Shown here one piece after another: positions 49,874 through 57,708 of a stretch of DNA of 64,000 nt. Source of the DNA: Candidatus Symbiobacter mobilis CR (GTDB lineage Bacteria; Pseudomonadota; Gammaproteobacteria; Burkholderiales; Burkholderiaceae_C); NCBI RefSeq assembly GCF_000477435.1, contig NC_022576.1:1674001-1738000 (forward strand), given 5' to 3'. Position 1 is the first letter of the stretch; each line of letters opens with the position of its first letter. Position numbers and translations under genes: made by a program. The notes under the pieces were generated by a model. That model was given only the letters and a program-made list of their open reading frames with translations, made no database searches and was not told the DNA's origin.

Positions 49874-49976
49874 AGGACGTACGCAAAATTGTCCCAGCGA
49901 GGCAACCCCACGCAGACAGCACCAAGCAGTACGGAAAGTGGGTTGAACGACGCTGGGGCGGTTTTGTGTACGTCCT
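49874..49976. repeat. MITE-like element, copy 2 (103 bp)
   Basis: Terminal inverted repeats of ~26 bp (AGGACGTACGCAAAA... and ...TTTTGTGTACGTCCT), no coding capacity. Flanked by CATTTCT (49867-49873) and CATTTCC (49977-49983), a likely 7-bp target duplication with one change. It lies just upstream of topB and may carry or disrupt its promoter. Relatives at 29054-29156 and 2740-2770. Confidence 0.85.
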
Positions 49977-50233
49977 CATTTCCTCATTTCGACCCGTTTG
50001 AAAATCGGGCGGGCCGGTACGCCATAACGCCATCGTGGTGTACAAAAGCCTTGTACAGGAGCCTTGTACAAGAATTCACAAAAACTCACAAAAACTCATA
50101 ACGCAGCCACAATACCCGATTGTGGACATTTTCCGGTTCGCGCCGTTGTGCCCCTGTTGGGACGTGCGGCGCGCTCCTCCCGCCACGCCGTGGTTTTCCC
50201 CCACCCAGGCGGCTGCAGGCCGCTCCCCCTGCC

Positions 50234-51058
50234 ATGCATTCCACTTCCGCCGCGCCTTGGTCTTCCCCAGCCGTTGCCGAATCCCTGCGCCCATTGATTC
50301 CGGGCTTCGCCGTCGAAGTGGTCAGTGAGGTGGATTCGACCAATTCCGAGCTGATGCGCCGCGCTCGCGCAGGCAATACCCAGCCCACCGTGCTGATCGC
50401 CTGCCACCAAACCCAGGGCAAAGGGCGCCATGGCCGGCGCTGGTACGGCAGCACGCAGCCTGCTTGCGACCAAGGCCCCGGCAGCCTGACCTTTTCGGTC
50501 GGCGTAGCGCTGGCGCCACCTACGTGGCTGGGCTTTTCGCTGGCTGCGGGGTGGAGCGTCGCGCAAAGCCTGCACCCCGGCATCCTGCTGAAATGGCCCA
50601 ATGACCTCTGGTGGGCGCGCCGCAAGCTCGCGGGCATCCTGGTGGAAACCGCCGACCTGCATCCACAACGCCCGGCCCGTTTTGTCGTCGTCGGCGTGGG
50701 CATCAACGTCATGGCTCCCTCCGCCGATGTTCCCCTGGATGCCGCGTCGCTGGATGAATTTCTGCCCGGCGTAGGCGCGTTGGACACGCTGCTGCGTACC
50801 GTCCCCGCGCTCATCGATACCCTGTATGCCTTCGAACGCGATGCCTTCGCTCCGTTCCGCGATCACTACCAATCTCGCGATGCGCTGGCCAATGCTGCGG
50901 TCACGCTCGAAGACGGTACGACTGGCGTGGCGCTGGGTGTCGATGCAGACGGCGCGCTGCAAGTGCGTACAGAACGGGGCATGCTGCGGATGACGAGCGA
51001 GGAAGTCCGCGTGCATCCCCCAGCCAATTCCGAGGATCCCCCGCCGTGCTGCGGCTGA
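50234..51058 (+). CDS. birA: Biotin-[acetyl-CoA-carboxylase] ligase
   Basis: Attaches biotin to AccB via biotinyl-AMP. 274 residues. Biotin and ATP loop GKGRHGRRWYGS, substrate loop LKWPNDLWWARRKLAGILVE. There is no N-terminal helix-turn-helix, so unlike E. coli BirA it should not act as a repressor. The frame is open 38 codons upstream, but the ATG at 50234 precedes the conserved part and is chosen. The next gene starts inside its last codons. Confidence 0.92.
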   Translation: MHSTSAAPWSSPAVAESLRPLIPGFAVEVVSEVDSTNSELMRRARAGNTQPTVLIACHQTQGKGRHGRRWYGSTQPACDQGPGSLTFSVGVALAPPTWLGFSLAAGWSVAQSLHPGILLKWPNDLWWARRKLAGILVETADLHPQRPARFVVVGVGINVMAPSADVPLDAASLDEFLPGVGALDTLLRTVPALIDTLYAFERDAFAPFRDHYQSRDALANAAVTLEDGTTGVALGVDADGALQVRTERGMLRMTSEEVRVHPPANSEDPPPCCG

Positions 51059-51714
51059 TTGCGTTGTGCCTGCTACTGGCCAACCTGGGGTACTTTGCCT
51101 GGGCAGGTGGATGGCTACGCGCCTATGGCTTGGCGCAAGATACCCAGCGTGAACCCCAGCGCATGCAACGGCAAATCCACCCGGAGCGGCTGACGCTGCT
51201 GCGTGGGAACGAGGCACTGTCACCGCCGCATCTCCCCGCATCCGCACCCAGTGCGCCAGCCATGTCGGATGCATCGGCGCCGTCCATCGTCTGCTTGCAG
51301 TCTGGCTGGCTTGACGTGCCCCGCGCACAGACCTTGCGGAAGATCCTCGCTGAAGCACTGCCTCAGGGGGGCTGGGCCTTGGAACCGGAATCCCTGCCCG
51401 AACGCTGGATGGTGTACATGGGCAAATTTGTCAACGCTGCGGAGCTGGCCCAAAAACGCACGCAACTCGACAAACTCGGCCTCCCCTACGACGTGCCACG
51501 CAACGCTCTGGCTCCGGGCCTTTCGCTGGGCGTGTTCAGCACGAAAGCCCAGGCGCAGGTGGCCCTGGCAGCGATCATTCCGCGCGGAGTGCGCACGGCC
51601 AGGGTGATCCAGGAACGGCCCGCCACGCCAGGGTTCCGGTTGCGCGTGCAGGGCGACCCTACCTTGCTCGACGCCGTACGCGCTGAATTTCCCAAGGGCT
51701 TGTCTCCCTGCTGA
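51046..51714 (+). CDS. Membrane-anchored SPOR-like protein
   Basis: 222 residues starting at a GTG that overlaps birA by 13 bp. A single N-terminal membrane span (LRLIALCLLLANLGYFAWAG) is followed by a linker and a C-terminal SPOR-like fold (WMVYMGKFVNAAELAQKR, then LGVFSTKAQAQVAL). SPOR domains bind denuded peptidoglycan at the septum. The birA-SPOR order occurs in Burkholderiales. Its stop codon TGA is the first triplet of the repeat at the edge of the adjacent IS607-like element. Confidence 0.78.
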   Translation: MLRLIALCLLLANLGYFAWAGGWLRAYGLAQDTQREPQRMQRQIHPERLTLLRGNEALSPPHLPASAPSAPAMSDASAPSIVCLQSGWLDVPRAQTLRKILAEALPQGGWALEPESLPERWMVYMGKFVNAAELAQKRTQLDKLGLPYDVPRNALAPGLSLGVFSTKAQAQVALAAIIPRGVRTARVIQERPATPGFRLRVQGDPTLLDAVRAEFPKGLSPC

Positions 51715-51743
51715 ACCGTTCAATCAGACTTGCTCATTCCTGC

Positions 51744-52940
51744 CTAAACATGAATGAAGCTAACTTCCTGCTTCATCGAGGACGGTTTCACCCGGCGCTT
51801 GCGCGTCGGGCCAGCGCCTTCCTCTCCACAGGCTGCGACCGTGGAACTCACGGCCATGTTCTTCAGGTTGATCGCGGCGTTCACGTCGCGGTCATGAACT
51901 GCGCCGCAGGCTGGGCACACCCATTCGCGCACCGACAGCGCCAATGTCTCCAGCTTGTGCCCGCACGCTGAGCACGTCTTGCTGCTCGCAAAAAAGCGAT
52001 CCGCCACCTTCACTACGCCGCCGCGCATCGCGGCCTTGTACTCCAGTTGTCGCCGGAACTCGAAAAAGCCCATGTCGGCGATGGATCGGGCCAGATGCCG
52101 GTTCGCCATCATGCCGCGCACGTTCAGGTCCTCGATGCCGATGGTATGGAAGCGGCGCATCAGGCCCGTGGTGAGCTTGTGCATCGCGTCCGAGCGGATC
52201 GCGGCAATGCGGGCGTGCAGCTTCGCCAGTTTGGCTTTGGCCTTACGGCGGTTCGCCGACCCCTTGACCTTGCGCGATAGGCTCCGGGTGAGCTTGCGCA
52301 ATCTGTCCAACAGCGCCTTGTGTGCCCTCGGACCGGGAACCTTCTCTCCCGTCGAAAGCGTCGCCAGCGCCGACACGCCCAGATCGACACCGACCGCGCC
52401 TTGGTTTTCGGCTTGGGGTAGGTGCGAACTGTCGGGTGCGTCCACGGTAATGCTGACGAACCACTTGTCGGCTACACGGGAAACGGTGGCAGACATGATC
52501 CTGCCGACGAAGCGCAACGCCTCGCGCATGCGCACCCAGCCAAGATGAGGGATGCGAATACGGGAACCGTCGACATCGAACTGGTCGTTGGTCATGGTGA
52601 AGCGGTCATGCACGCCCTTCTTGCGGAAGGTCGGGTAGCGTGTACGGCCCGCGAAGAAGTTCTGGAACGCCTTCCCCAACTGCATGATCGCCATCTGCGG
52701 CGCATTCTTCGTGACCTCCAACATCCACGGGAATTGCTCGCGCTTCACCGCATTCAGTTGCCGTCGCAAGGCTTGTTGTGACGGCTTGGGCAGGCTGCTG
52801 TTGGCCTTCCATGCCTCGTACTGGCGCTTCCATTCGGCAAGCGCCCAGTTGTAGGCGAACCGCGCCGTGCCTGCCGCACGGGCTAGGTATGTCGCCTGCA
52901 CGTTGTTCGGATCCAGCGCGATACGGTGCGCAATCAGCAT
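51744..52940 (-). CDS. tnpB: TnpB RNA-guided nuclease (IS607-associated)
   Basis: 398 residues. RuvC-type acidic residues in GVDLGVSALATL, IGIEDLNVRGM and HDRDVNAAINLKN; zinc finger CSACG...CPACG between the last two. TnpB proteins are ancestors of Cas12 and use an RNA (omegaRNA) made from the element's right end to cut the empty donor site, favouring element retention. The omegaRNA would overlap the 3' end of this gene and reach about 51712, with its guide taken from the 3' end of the SPOR gene. It overlaps tnpA by 7 bp. Confidence 0.93.
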   Translation of the reverse strand: MLIAHRIALDPNNVQATYLARAAGTARFAYNWALAEWKRQYEAWKANSSLPKPSQQALRRQLNAVKREQFPWMLEVTKNAPQMAIMQLGKAFQNFFAGRTRYPTFRKKGVHDRFTMTNDQFDVDGSRIRIPHLGWVRMREALRFVGRIMSATVSRVADKWFVSITVDAPDSSHLPQAENQGAVGVDLGVSALATLSTGEKVPGPRAHKALLDRLRKLTRSLSRKVKGSANRRKAKAKLAKLHARIAAIRSDAMHKLTTGLMRRFHTIGIEDLNVRGMMANRHLARSIADMGFFEFRRQLEYKAAMRGGVVKVADRFFASSKTCSACGHKLETLALSVREWVCPACGAVHDRDVNAAINLKNMAVSSTVAACGEEGAGPTRKRRVKPSSMKQEVSFIHV

Positions 52941-53563
52941 TGCGATGCCTCCACGGCGGCCTTCACCCCATCGAGCAGCTTCTGGTTCTTGCGTGAACGG
53001 CTGCCATACAGCCTGGCGCTGAACACGGTGATGATCTCCAGCACGTCCTTCGCTAGGTCTTCCTCGAACGTGGTGTCCTCGCCCTGGTTGAGGATGACGA
53101 CCTCAACACCCTGGGCCTCGCAGATGGCGAACACCAGTTCCGCGCCGAAGCGCAGCAGCCGATCTTTGTGCGTGATGACCAGTCGCCCGATGCGGCCTTC
53201 CACCACATCGTTCAACAGTCGCTTGAGACCTTTCTTGTGATAGTTCATGCCCGAACCAAGGTCGGCGATGACCTCGAACGTCCAGCCCTGCCGGGCACAG
53301 TACAGTTCCAATACTTGTTTCTGTCGCTCCAGATCGTCCTTCTGGTCGTGACTAGATACACGGGCGTAGGCGACGGTACGACGCGCAGCTTCCCTCGCAT
53401 GGAACTGCTCGGGCCGCAGACGCGTCAGGTCATAGCGCCGCCGCCCGCCCGGCGTGCGCTCATCAGGGGCAAGCTTGCCTTCACACTCCCAGCGCCGCAG
53501 CGTTTGCGCCGCGACACCAAGAAACTCGGCGGCTTCATGAATGCTGACCATCTTGCGGGACAT
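52934..53563 (-). CDS. tnpA: IS607-family serine recombinase TnpA
   Basis: 209 residues. An N-terminal MerR-like helix-turn-helix (SIHEAAEFLGVAAQTLRRWE, residues ~6-25) precedes the catalytic domain with nucleophile serine in VAYARVSSHDQKDDLERQ. A further conserved DRLLRFG segment lies in the middle. This small recombinase moves the element by cut-and-paste through a circular form. ATG at 53563 chosen; another lies 5 codons upstream. Confidence 0.93.
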   Translation of the reverse strand: MSRKMVSIHEAAEFLGVAAQTLRRWECEGKLAPDERTPGGRRRYDLTRLRPEQFHAREAARRTVAYARVSSHDQKDDLERQKQVLELYCARQGWTFEVIADLGSGMNYHKKGLKRLLNDVVEGRIGRLVITHKDRLLRFGAELVFAICEAQGVEVVILNQGEDTTFEEDLAKDVLEIITVFSARLYGSRSRKNQKLLDGVKAAVEASQC

Positions 53564-53614
53564 GCGCAAAATATACATGAAAGCGCAAAAATGCGCAATT
53601 ATTCGTTGAACTGT

Positions 53615-54406
53615 TCAAACCCCTTCGTAGACGCTGACGGTTTTCGGCGTGATGCTGGGGGGCGGATAGATGGCGATGGAAAGGGATTCGGCCAGCACGT
53701 TCGCGCCATCCGTCAGGCACACGGCCAGGGTGCGCAGTGCCGTTACCGTATCGGCCACGGTCAAGCTGAAACTGGCGCGACGGTTCTGAATCTCCACCAC
53801 TCCGCTCAGGGGGGTAACAAAGTCCCCGGCCACCGCCGTGCCGGATAGTTTTTGCCATTGCACTTGCCGCCCGCTTGGAACGCCAGATGTAACCACGTCG
53901 AAGGTGACGGTGCCACCGGATCGCAGAATCAGGGCACTGGGGGCGACTTGGTAGCTTTCCGGCTCGACAGATGTATCGAACACCATCACGGCGGTACTCG
54001 TTGCCACCACCGGCCCGAGTATGGAACCGGAATGCACGCGCACAGAAAATGGTTCTGGCCCTTCTTCAAAGGAAAGGTCGTTTTTCAGCGTGCGGGTGAA
54101 TGATCCTGCCCAATTCGCCACGCTGAAAGCGCCAGCCATTGCGCCATCGTCGAAGTCTTGCGCGGAAACTTTTTCACTGACTACCTCCCACGTGAACAAT
54201 GCGCCGTCGCGCACGTTGTCAGCCTGGAAGGCAAAATTGACCGTTGCGCCCTCGTTCGCTTCGGTCGCGTCAGGCGTTACGGAGTAGGTGGGATCCCCGG
54301 GTGTGTAGAAATCCCGAGCGAAGCTCTCTACGAACATCCGGGAATCGTCTACCTTGGACGACGTTCCCGGCGATACGAGCAATTGGCCGTCGAAAAATAT
54401 GGGCAT
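53615..54406 (-). CDS. Phage tail-associated protein with Calx-beta/Ig-like repeats, possibly truncated
   Basis: 263 residues. After MPIFFDGQLLVSPGTSSKVD the body has two beta-sandwich type repeats (EGATVNFAFQADN..., EGPEPFSVRVHSG..., SGGTVTFDVVTSG...), as in tail fibres and tail-sheath-associated proteins. It ends SVYEGV, exactly where the IS607 border begins: the stop codon TGA is part of the border repeat. So it is likely the truncated front of a longer protein with further repeats. No precise family is claimed. Confidence 0.65.
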   Translation of the reverse strand: MPIFFDGQLLVSPGTSSKVDDSRMFVESFARDFYTPGDPTYSVTPDATEANEGATVNFAFQADNVRDGALFTWEVVSEKVSAQDFDDGAMAGAFSVANWAGSFTRTLKNDLSFEEGPEPFSVRVHSGSILGPVVATSTAVMVFDTSVEPESYQVAPSALILRSGGTVTFDVVTSGVPSGRQVQWQKLSGTAVAGDFVTPLSGVVEIQNRRASFSLTVADTVTALRTLAVCLTDGANVLAESLSIAIYPPPSITPKTVSVYEGV

Positions 54407-54469
54407 GGCAGCGACATCCGTTGAATGTCGCTATCGTGCAGTCACGACGGGGGTTGACGCGCAAGCGGA

Positions 54470-55195
54470 TCAACGGGGAGACAAGAGGAAGACGATCCTT
54501 GGGAAGGCTTTGGTCATTCTTCCCGCTCCTTTGGGGTTGCTGCCTTGAGTGTCCTGCCGTACACTTTCAGTGGGAATGGAGGAAAGGCGAGCTGTGTCAC
54601 CCTTTCCGCGAAGCGTGTCAGTGTCTGGACTCGTGATACGTCCACTCCCACTCCCGTCTTTCTCGAATGCGGTGAGAAGCCAGTGCTTTTGTTTTTCGTC
54701 GTAGGTTAGTTTCACTGCTGCACGGCGCGATCTGCCATCCCATAACTGCACTACCTTTTTGTCTCGTTGCCGTATTGTTAGGGACGAAATGAATCCTTGC
54801 AGGTCATTAAGCACTTCAGGATGCCATTTCAACAATTTGGAAAGACCGCTACCATCGCTACGAGATGTCCCCGCTCTCCCCCACACCAGATCAATATCCC
54901 CAACTTCTGGGTGATATAGCGCAGCTACGGCCTCTCCGTCTTGCAATGCGGTAAGTGCCTCAATTGCACCCTGTGCATCGTGGCGGTACTGCCTAAGTAT
55001 TGGCCCAAATGGGCCGGATTCGTTCGCATTGAAGGGACCCGGCGGCTTTGCTTCTTCGCCAGACTTGGCCCGCACCCAATGCGTCACACGCCGACCGTTC
55101 TTGTCGGTCACGACCTTGGGAGATAACCCCTTCCCCCCAGGCTCGCCGCCCTTGAGGAACAGCACGATACGCTTCGGTTGTGTGGCGGCGTTCAT
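54470..55195 (-). CDS. Phage barnase/EndoU/colicin-like nuclease (PBECR type)
   Basis: 241 residues. The central region (FGPILRQYRHDAQGAIEAL, EAVAALYHPEVGDIDLVWG, GLSKLLKWHPEVLNDLQGF, AAVKLTYDEKQKHWLLTAFE) matches the RNase-like domain of the barnase-EndoU-colicin E5/D-RelE class that phages carry, often at the end of head proteins. His in YHPEVGDIDLVWG and in KWHPEV are candidate catalytic residues. Here it is a separate short protein directly downstream of the antirepressor gene. Role: possibly an injected or lysogenic toxin. Confidence 0.75.
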   Translation of the reverse strand: MNAATQPKRIVLFLKGGEPGGKGLSPKVVTDKNGRRVTHWVRAKSGEEAKPPGPFNANESGPFGPILRQYRHDAQGAIEALTALQDGEAVAALYHPEVGDIDLVWGRAGTSRSDGSGLSKLLKWHPEVLNDLQGFISSLTIRQRDKKVVQLWDGRSRRAAVKLTYDEKQKHWLLTAFEKDGSGSGRITSPDTDTLRGKGDTARLSSIPTESVRQDTQGSNPKGAGRMTKAFPRIVFLLSPR

Positions 55196-55269
55196 GCGGT
55201 GATGATGCGGTCACGACCACAGACGGGTGGCCATACAGCCCGCCCCCATGCCGAGGGCGGGCATTGCGC

Positions 55270-56058
55270 TTATGCGGCTTTCGCGTCCTCTTCCCGCACA
55301 GTGCGCAGTTCTTTACAAATGTCAGTAGCCAGTTTGGCAAGACCTTTGGCCGTTACCAGCACTTGTTCCGCTTGCTTGATCGTTCCATCGGCCCGCTCCA
55401 CCGTGGTGATCTTGTGCTCCAGATACCCGACTTGGATTCGTGCTTGGTACCCCGCATAGCACTTTCCACCGGCACGCCGGTAAATCCATTGGTTTTCCTG
55501 CAACCAGGCAAATAGCTTTTTGGGCTGCATCTGCAAGTTCTTTGCAGCGTTGGTGATGCACATGGCACCCTCCGCCGTAGAGATCAAATCCAGTGCTTCG
55601 GCTTTGGGGGCCAGTTCGCCAACCTGCTTTTCCAGGTTCAGCACCTTTTCGGTGTAGTTCAGCAGCAGCCCGCGCATTGCAGCAGGGTCGTTGAGCACCT
55701 GCATCGGGTCACGGGGTTTTGCTTCCTTGGCTTCCCTTTCGCAGTCGATGAAGTACCGGCGGGCTTGGCGGCCTTTCGCATTGTTCTCGACCATCGAGAG
55801 TTCCTTCGCCATGTCGAGGGCAAGGTGGTAGCTGAGGCTTCGGCGGTCTCCACCGCGTCCGTTTTGATTCCCCAAATTTGGGGAATCAATCACAAAGTCT
55901 TGATTTTCAACAAAATCGTATTTCTCGATCCTGTCTTTGATCCACGTTGAGAAATCCTTCCCGACTTCCAGGAAGGAGTGCAGGTCGCGTGCGTTGACGG
56001 TCTGCGCGACCGCCGCACCGATAGGGTTCAACCCGACGGGGATGAGTGCGTTTTCCAT
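55270..56058 (-). CDS. Phage antirepressor (AntA/AntB-KilAC type)
   Basis: 262 residues. N-terminal AntA/AntB domain (NARDLHSFLEVGKDFSTWI, DFVIDSPN, HLALDMAKELSMVEN) and C-terminal KilAC DNA-binding domain (ITNAAKNLQMQPKKLFAWLQ, VLVTAKGLAKLA). Such proteins inactivate phage repressors. In P1/P7-type phages the ant gene is silenced by the C4 antisense RNA made from its own leader, and a C4-like structure lies upstream here on the same strand. It starts 3 bp after the small upstream gene. Confidence 0.92.
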   Translation of the reverse strand: MENALIPVGLNPIGAAVAQTVNARDLHSFLEVGKDFSTWIKDRIEKYDFVENQDFVIDSPNLGNQNGRGGDRRSLSYHLALDMAKELSMVENNAKGRQARRYFIDCEREAKEAKPRDPMQVLNDPAAMRGLLLNYTEKVLNLEKQVGELAPKAEALDLISTAEGAMCITNAAKNLQMQPKKLFAWLQENQWIYRRAGGKCYAGYQARIQVGYLEHKITTVERADGTIKQAEQVLVTAKGLAKLATDICKELRTVREEDAKAA

Positions 56059-56061
56059 GGC

Positions 56062-56382
56062 TCAGGCTCCAATCTTGTCGTTGGAACCATTGGCGGCGGA
56101 AGCGATGCATTGCTGCGCGGTGTGGTAGCTGTCCCGATCCATCGCAAACTGGCCCGCTTCGGTCGCGATGGTTTCAATGGCGCGAATGGCCGTTTGAATG
56201 TCGCCATCGCGGTCGTCGTTGTGCGATTCCATGTAGCAATGCAACAGACGCGAGATCGCAACAATTTGCGCAAGCGCCTCGACGCTGGCACCCTGTATCT
56301 GCCTGACTTCTTCACGAAGCCACAGGGTTTCTTGGGTGGTGGTGGTGGTGCTTTGCGCACCAGAAGAGGTGACGGTTGTCAT
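56062..56382 (-). CDS. Small phage protein upstream of the antirepressor
   Basis: 106 residues, Thr-rich N-terminus (SSGAQSTTTTTQETLWL) then predicted helices. No family recognised. It occupies the place of the short gene that lies between c4 and ant in P1/P7-type immunity regions and whose translation is the actual target of C4. Ribosome-binding site AATGGAG about 4 nt before the ATG. Its translation may be coupled to the antirepressor. Confidence 0.7.
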   Translation of the reverse strand: MTTVTSSGAQSTTTTTQETLWLREEVRQIQGASVEALAQIVAISRLLHCYMESHNDDRDGDIQTAIRAIETIATEAGQFAMDRDSYHTAQQCIASAANGSNDKIGA

Positions 56383-56443
56383 GGTTTACTCCATTTGCGG
56401 TTTTGTAAACCACCTCCCATCTCAAACGGGAGGCGGCCCGGAA

Positions 56444-56666
56444 GGGGGTTGAGATACCGTATGGAGCAACGGCGAGCCTTGCGGCTACCCCCCGACCGGG
56501 CCACCAAACTGACTATGACTGGCAAAGCCAACCAAAGCAATAGGGGCACAGACGCAAAAAAGCCGCGTCACACTCGTTGCAAGTGTCGCGGCTTGTCACC
56601 GCTCCATTTCGGGATCTCACCCCCGGTCACGCCCTTGCTGAACGTGACGGATGGAATGTAGCACAA
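56444..56666 (-). ncRNA. C4-like phage antisense RNA, copy 1
   Basis: On the minus strand: conserved TTGTGCTACATTCC (an extended -10-like box, 56653-56666), then a hairpin GTCACG...CGTGAC, then one arm of a ~24-bp long-range stem (56601-56624) pairing with 56444-56467 (GCTCCATACGG... / ...CCGAAATGGAGC). Inside lies a strong hairpin with U-run (AAGCCGCG...CGCGGCTTTTTT). The same layout with different bases occurs at 59166-59360. Position just upstream of the antirepressor operon fits the P1/P7 c4 immunity RNA. Confidence 0.65.
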
Positions 56667-56717
56667 ACGGAGCGACGTATACTGTACGTTGTGTAAAAAA
56701 AGAGACGTGGCGAGTTA

Positions 56718-57627
56718 GAGCCTATTTCAGTAGGCAATATGCCCTTAAAGTGATTAGGGCGCAAGTGAGGTGCAACATGGCGATATACGTTTCAGGAAGT
56801 TTTTCCCAACGAACCAGAATTCGGCGAAAGCGATTCATCCAGCTATGTGTACGTTCTACTACCCAGCGCCGTGCCTTGAAACCAGCTTCTTGCTTTATAG
56901 ATTTAGCTTCTTCGCCTCTGGAACGAATGTGAGCCGTAAAGCCAAATTCTTTGACGATCTCTCTTACTTCATCAAAATCGTATCCTTTGTCCAAGCAGAT
57001 GCCTTGTGGTTTTGTATCCGTCGGGTCTGGTCGTTTTGCTTTGATGTCTTCCAGCGTACTCCTGACCAACTTCATGTCGTGCCGATTCGCACCGTCGATG
57101 GCGACGGCAAGCGGTATGCCTGCACCATCAGTAAGCACACTGCGCTTGACACCTTGCTTGCCTCGATCTGTTGGGTTGGCCCCAGTTGTTTGCTGACCTG
57201 CTAGGGGCGCTTTGGTTAACGCTCCATCCATGGATGTCCATGCCCAATCAATGCCTTGGGATTTGTCGTATTCGACCAATTGTTGTATCCAAAGGGCTGA
57301 AAATATACCTGCTTTCGTCCATTCGCGAAAGCGTCGATAGGCAGAACTGCACGAGCAAATTCCCGTCATGTTTAAGGCGTTCCACTGGCAGCCAGTTCGC
57401 AATACGAAAAGAATTGCGTTCATTGCGCTGCGATCAGATACACGCGGATTATGGCAACCAAGGGGATGTTTTTTGGGTTCAGGGAGCGATGATTTTATTA
57501 TTCCCCAGAGTGCATCATGCAATCTCCACCCATCATCATGAAATATCAGGCCCATAATTTTCCTCATCTGGGTTATTGCGACTGTGATGATTAATATTAT
57601 ATATCATTAGCCTACTGAAATAGGCTC
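56718..57627 (-). mobile_element. IS5-family insertion sequence (910 bp)
   Basis: Perfect 18-bp terminal inverted repeats GAGCCTATTTCAGTAGGC (56718-56735 and 57610-57627) flanked by a TTA direct repeat (56715-56717, 57628-57630), as for the TNA-target subgroup of IS5. One full transposase gene. The ends are themselves palindromic (GCCTA/TAGGC). Intact, so probably a recent arrival between the C4-like RNA and the ATPase gene. Confidence 0.93.
56722..57567 (-). CDS. IS5-family transposase
   Basis: 281 residues, single frame. DDE catalytic residues: Asp in WTSMDGALTKAP, Asp in ICLDKGYDFDEV, Glu in WVVERTHSWMNRFRR. An N-terminal DUF4096-like domain (WNALNMTGICSCSSAYRRF) is usual for this subgroup. 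The stop codon lies within the left inverted repeat. Confidence 0.95.
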   Translation of the reverse strand: MRKIMGLIFHDDGWRLHDALWGIIKSSLPEPKKHPLGCHNPRVSDRSAMNAILFVLRTGCQWNALNMTGICSCSSAYRRFREWTKAGIFSALWIQQLVEYDKSQGIDWAWTSMDGALTKAPLAGQQTTGANPTDRGKQGVKRSVLTDGAGIPLAVAIDGANRHDMKLVRSTLEDIKAKRPDPTDTKPQGICLDKGYDFDEVREIVKEFGFTAHIRSRGEEAKSIKQEAGFKARRWVVERTHSWMNRFRRILVRWEKLPETYIAMLHLTCALITLRAYCLLK

Positions 57628-57708
57628 TTAGCCTAGGCGAAATGAACTGTACTAGGCTTTGGATAGGTCGTAAATAGCGCATAACCAAGTGCAAAAGTCA
57701 ACCACTCC

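Larger units (their letters stand above)
51712..53619 (-). mobile_element. IS607-family element (serine recombinase + TnpB)
   Basis: About 1.9 kb with the recombinase gene followed by tnpB, both on the minus strand. Likely borders are two near-identical 12-bp sequences, TGAACCGTTCAA at 51712 and TGAACTGTTCAA at 53608, each almost palindromic. IS607 elements have no long inverted repeats, so exact ends are inferred. Both genes look intact. Confidence 0.8.

Noticed and set aside
55178..55515. Plus-strand frames opposite the antirepressor
   Set aside because: Shadows; the minus frame shows clear AntA/AntB and KilAC motifs.
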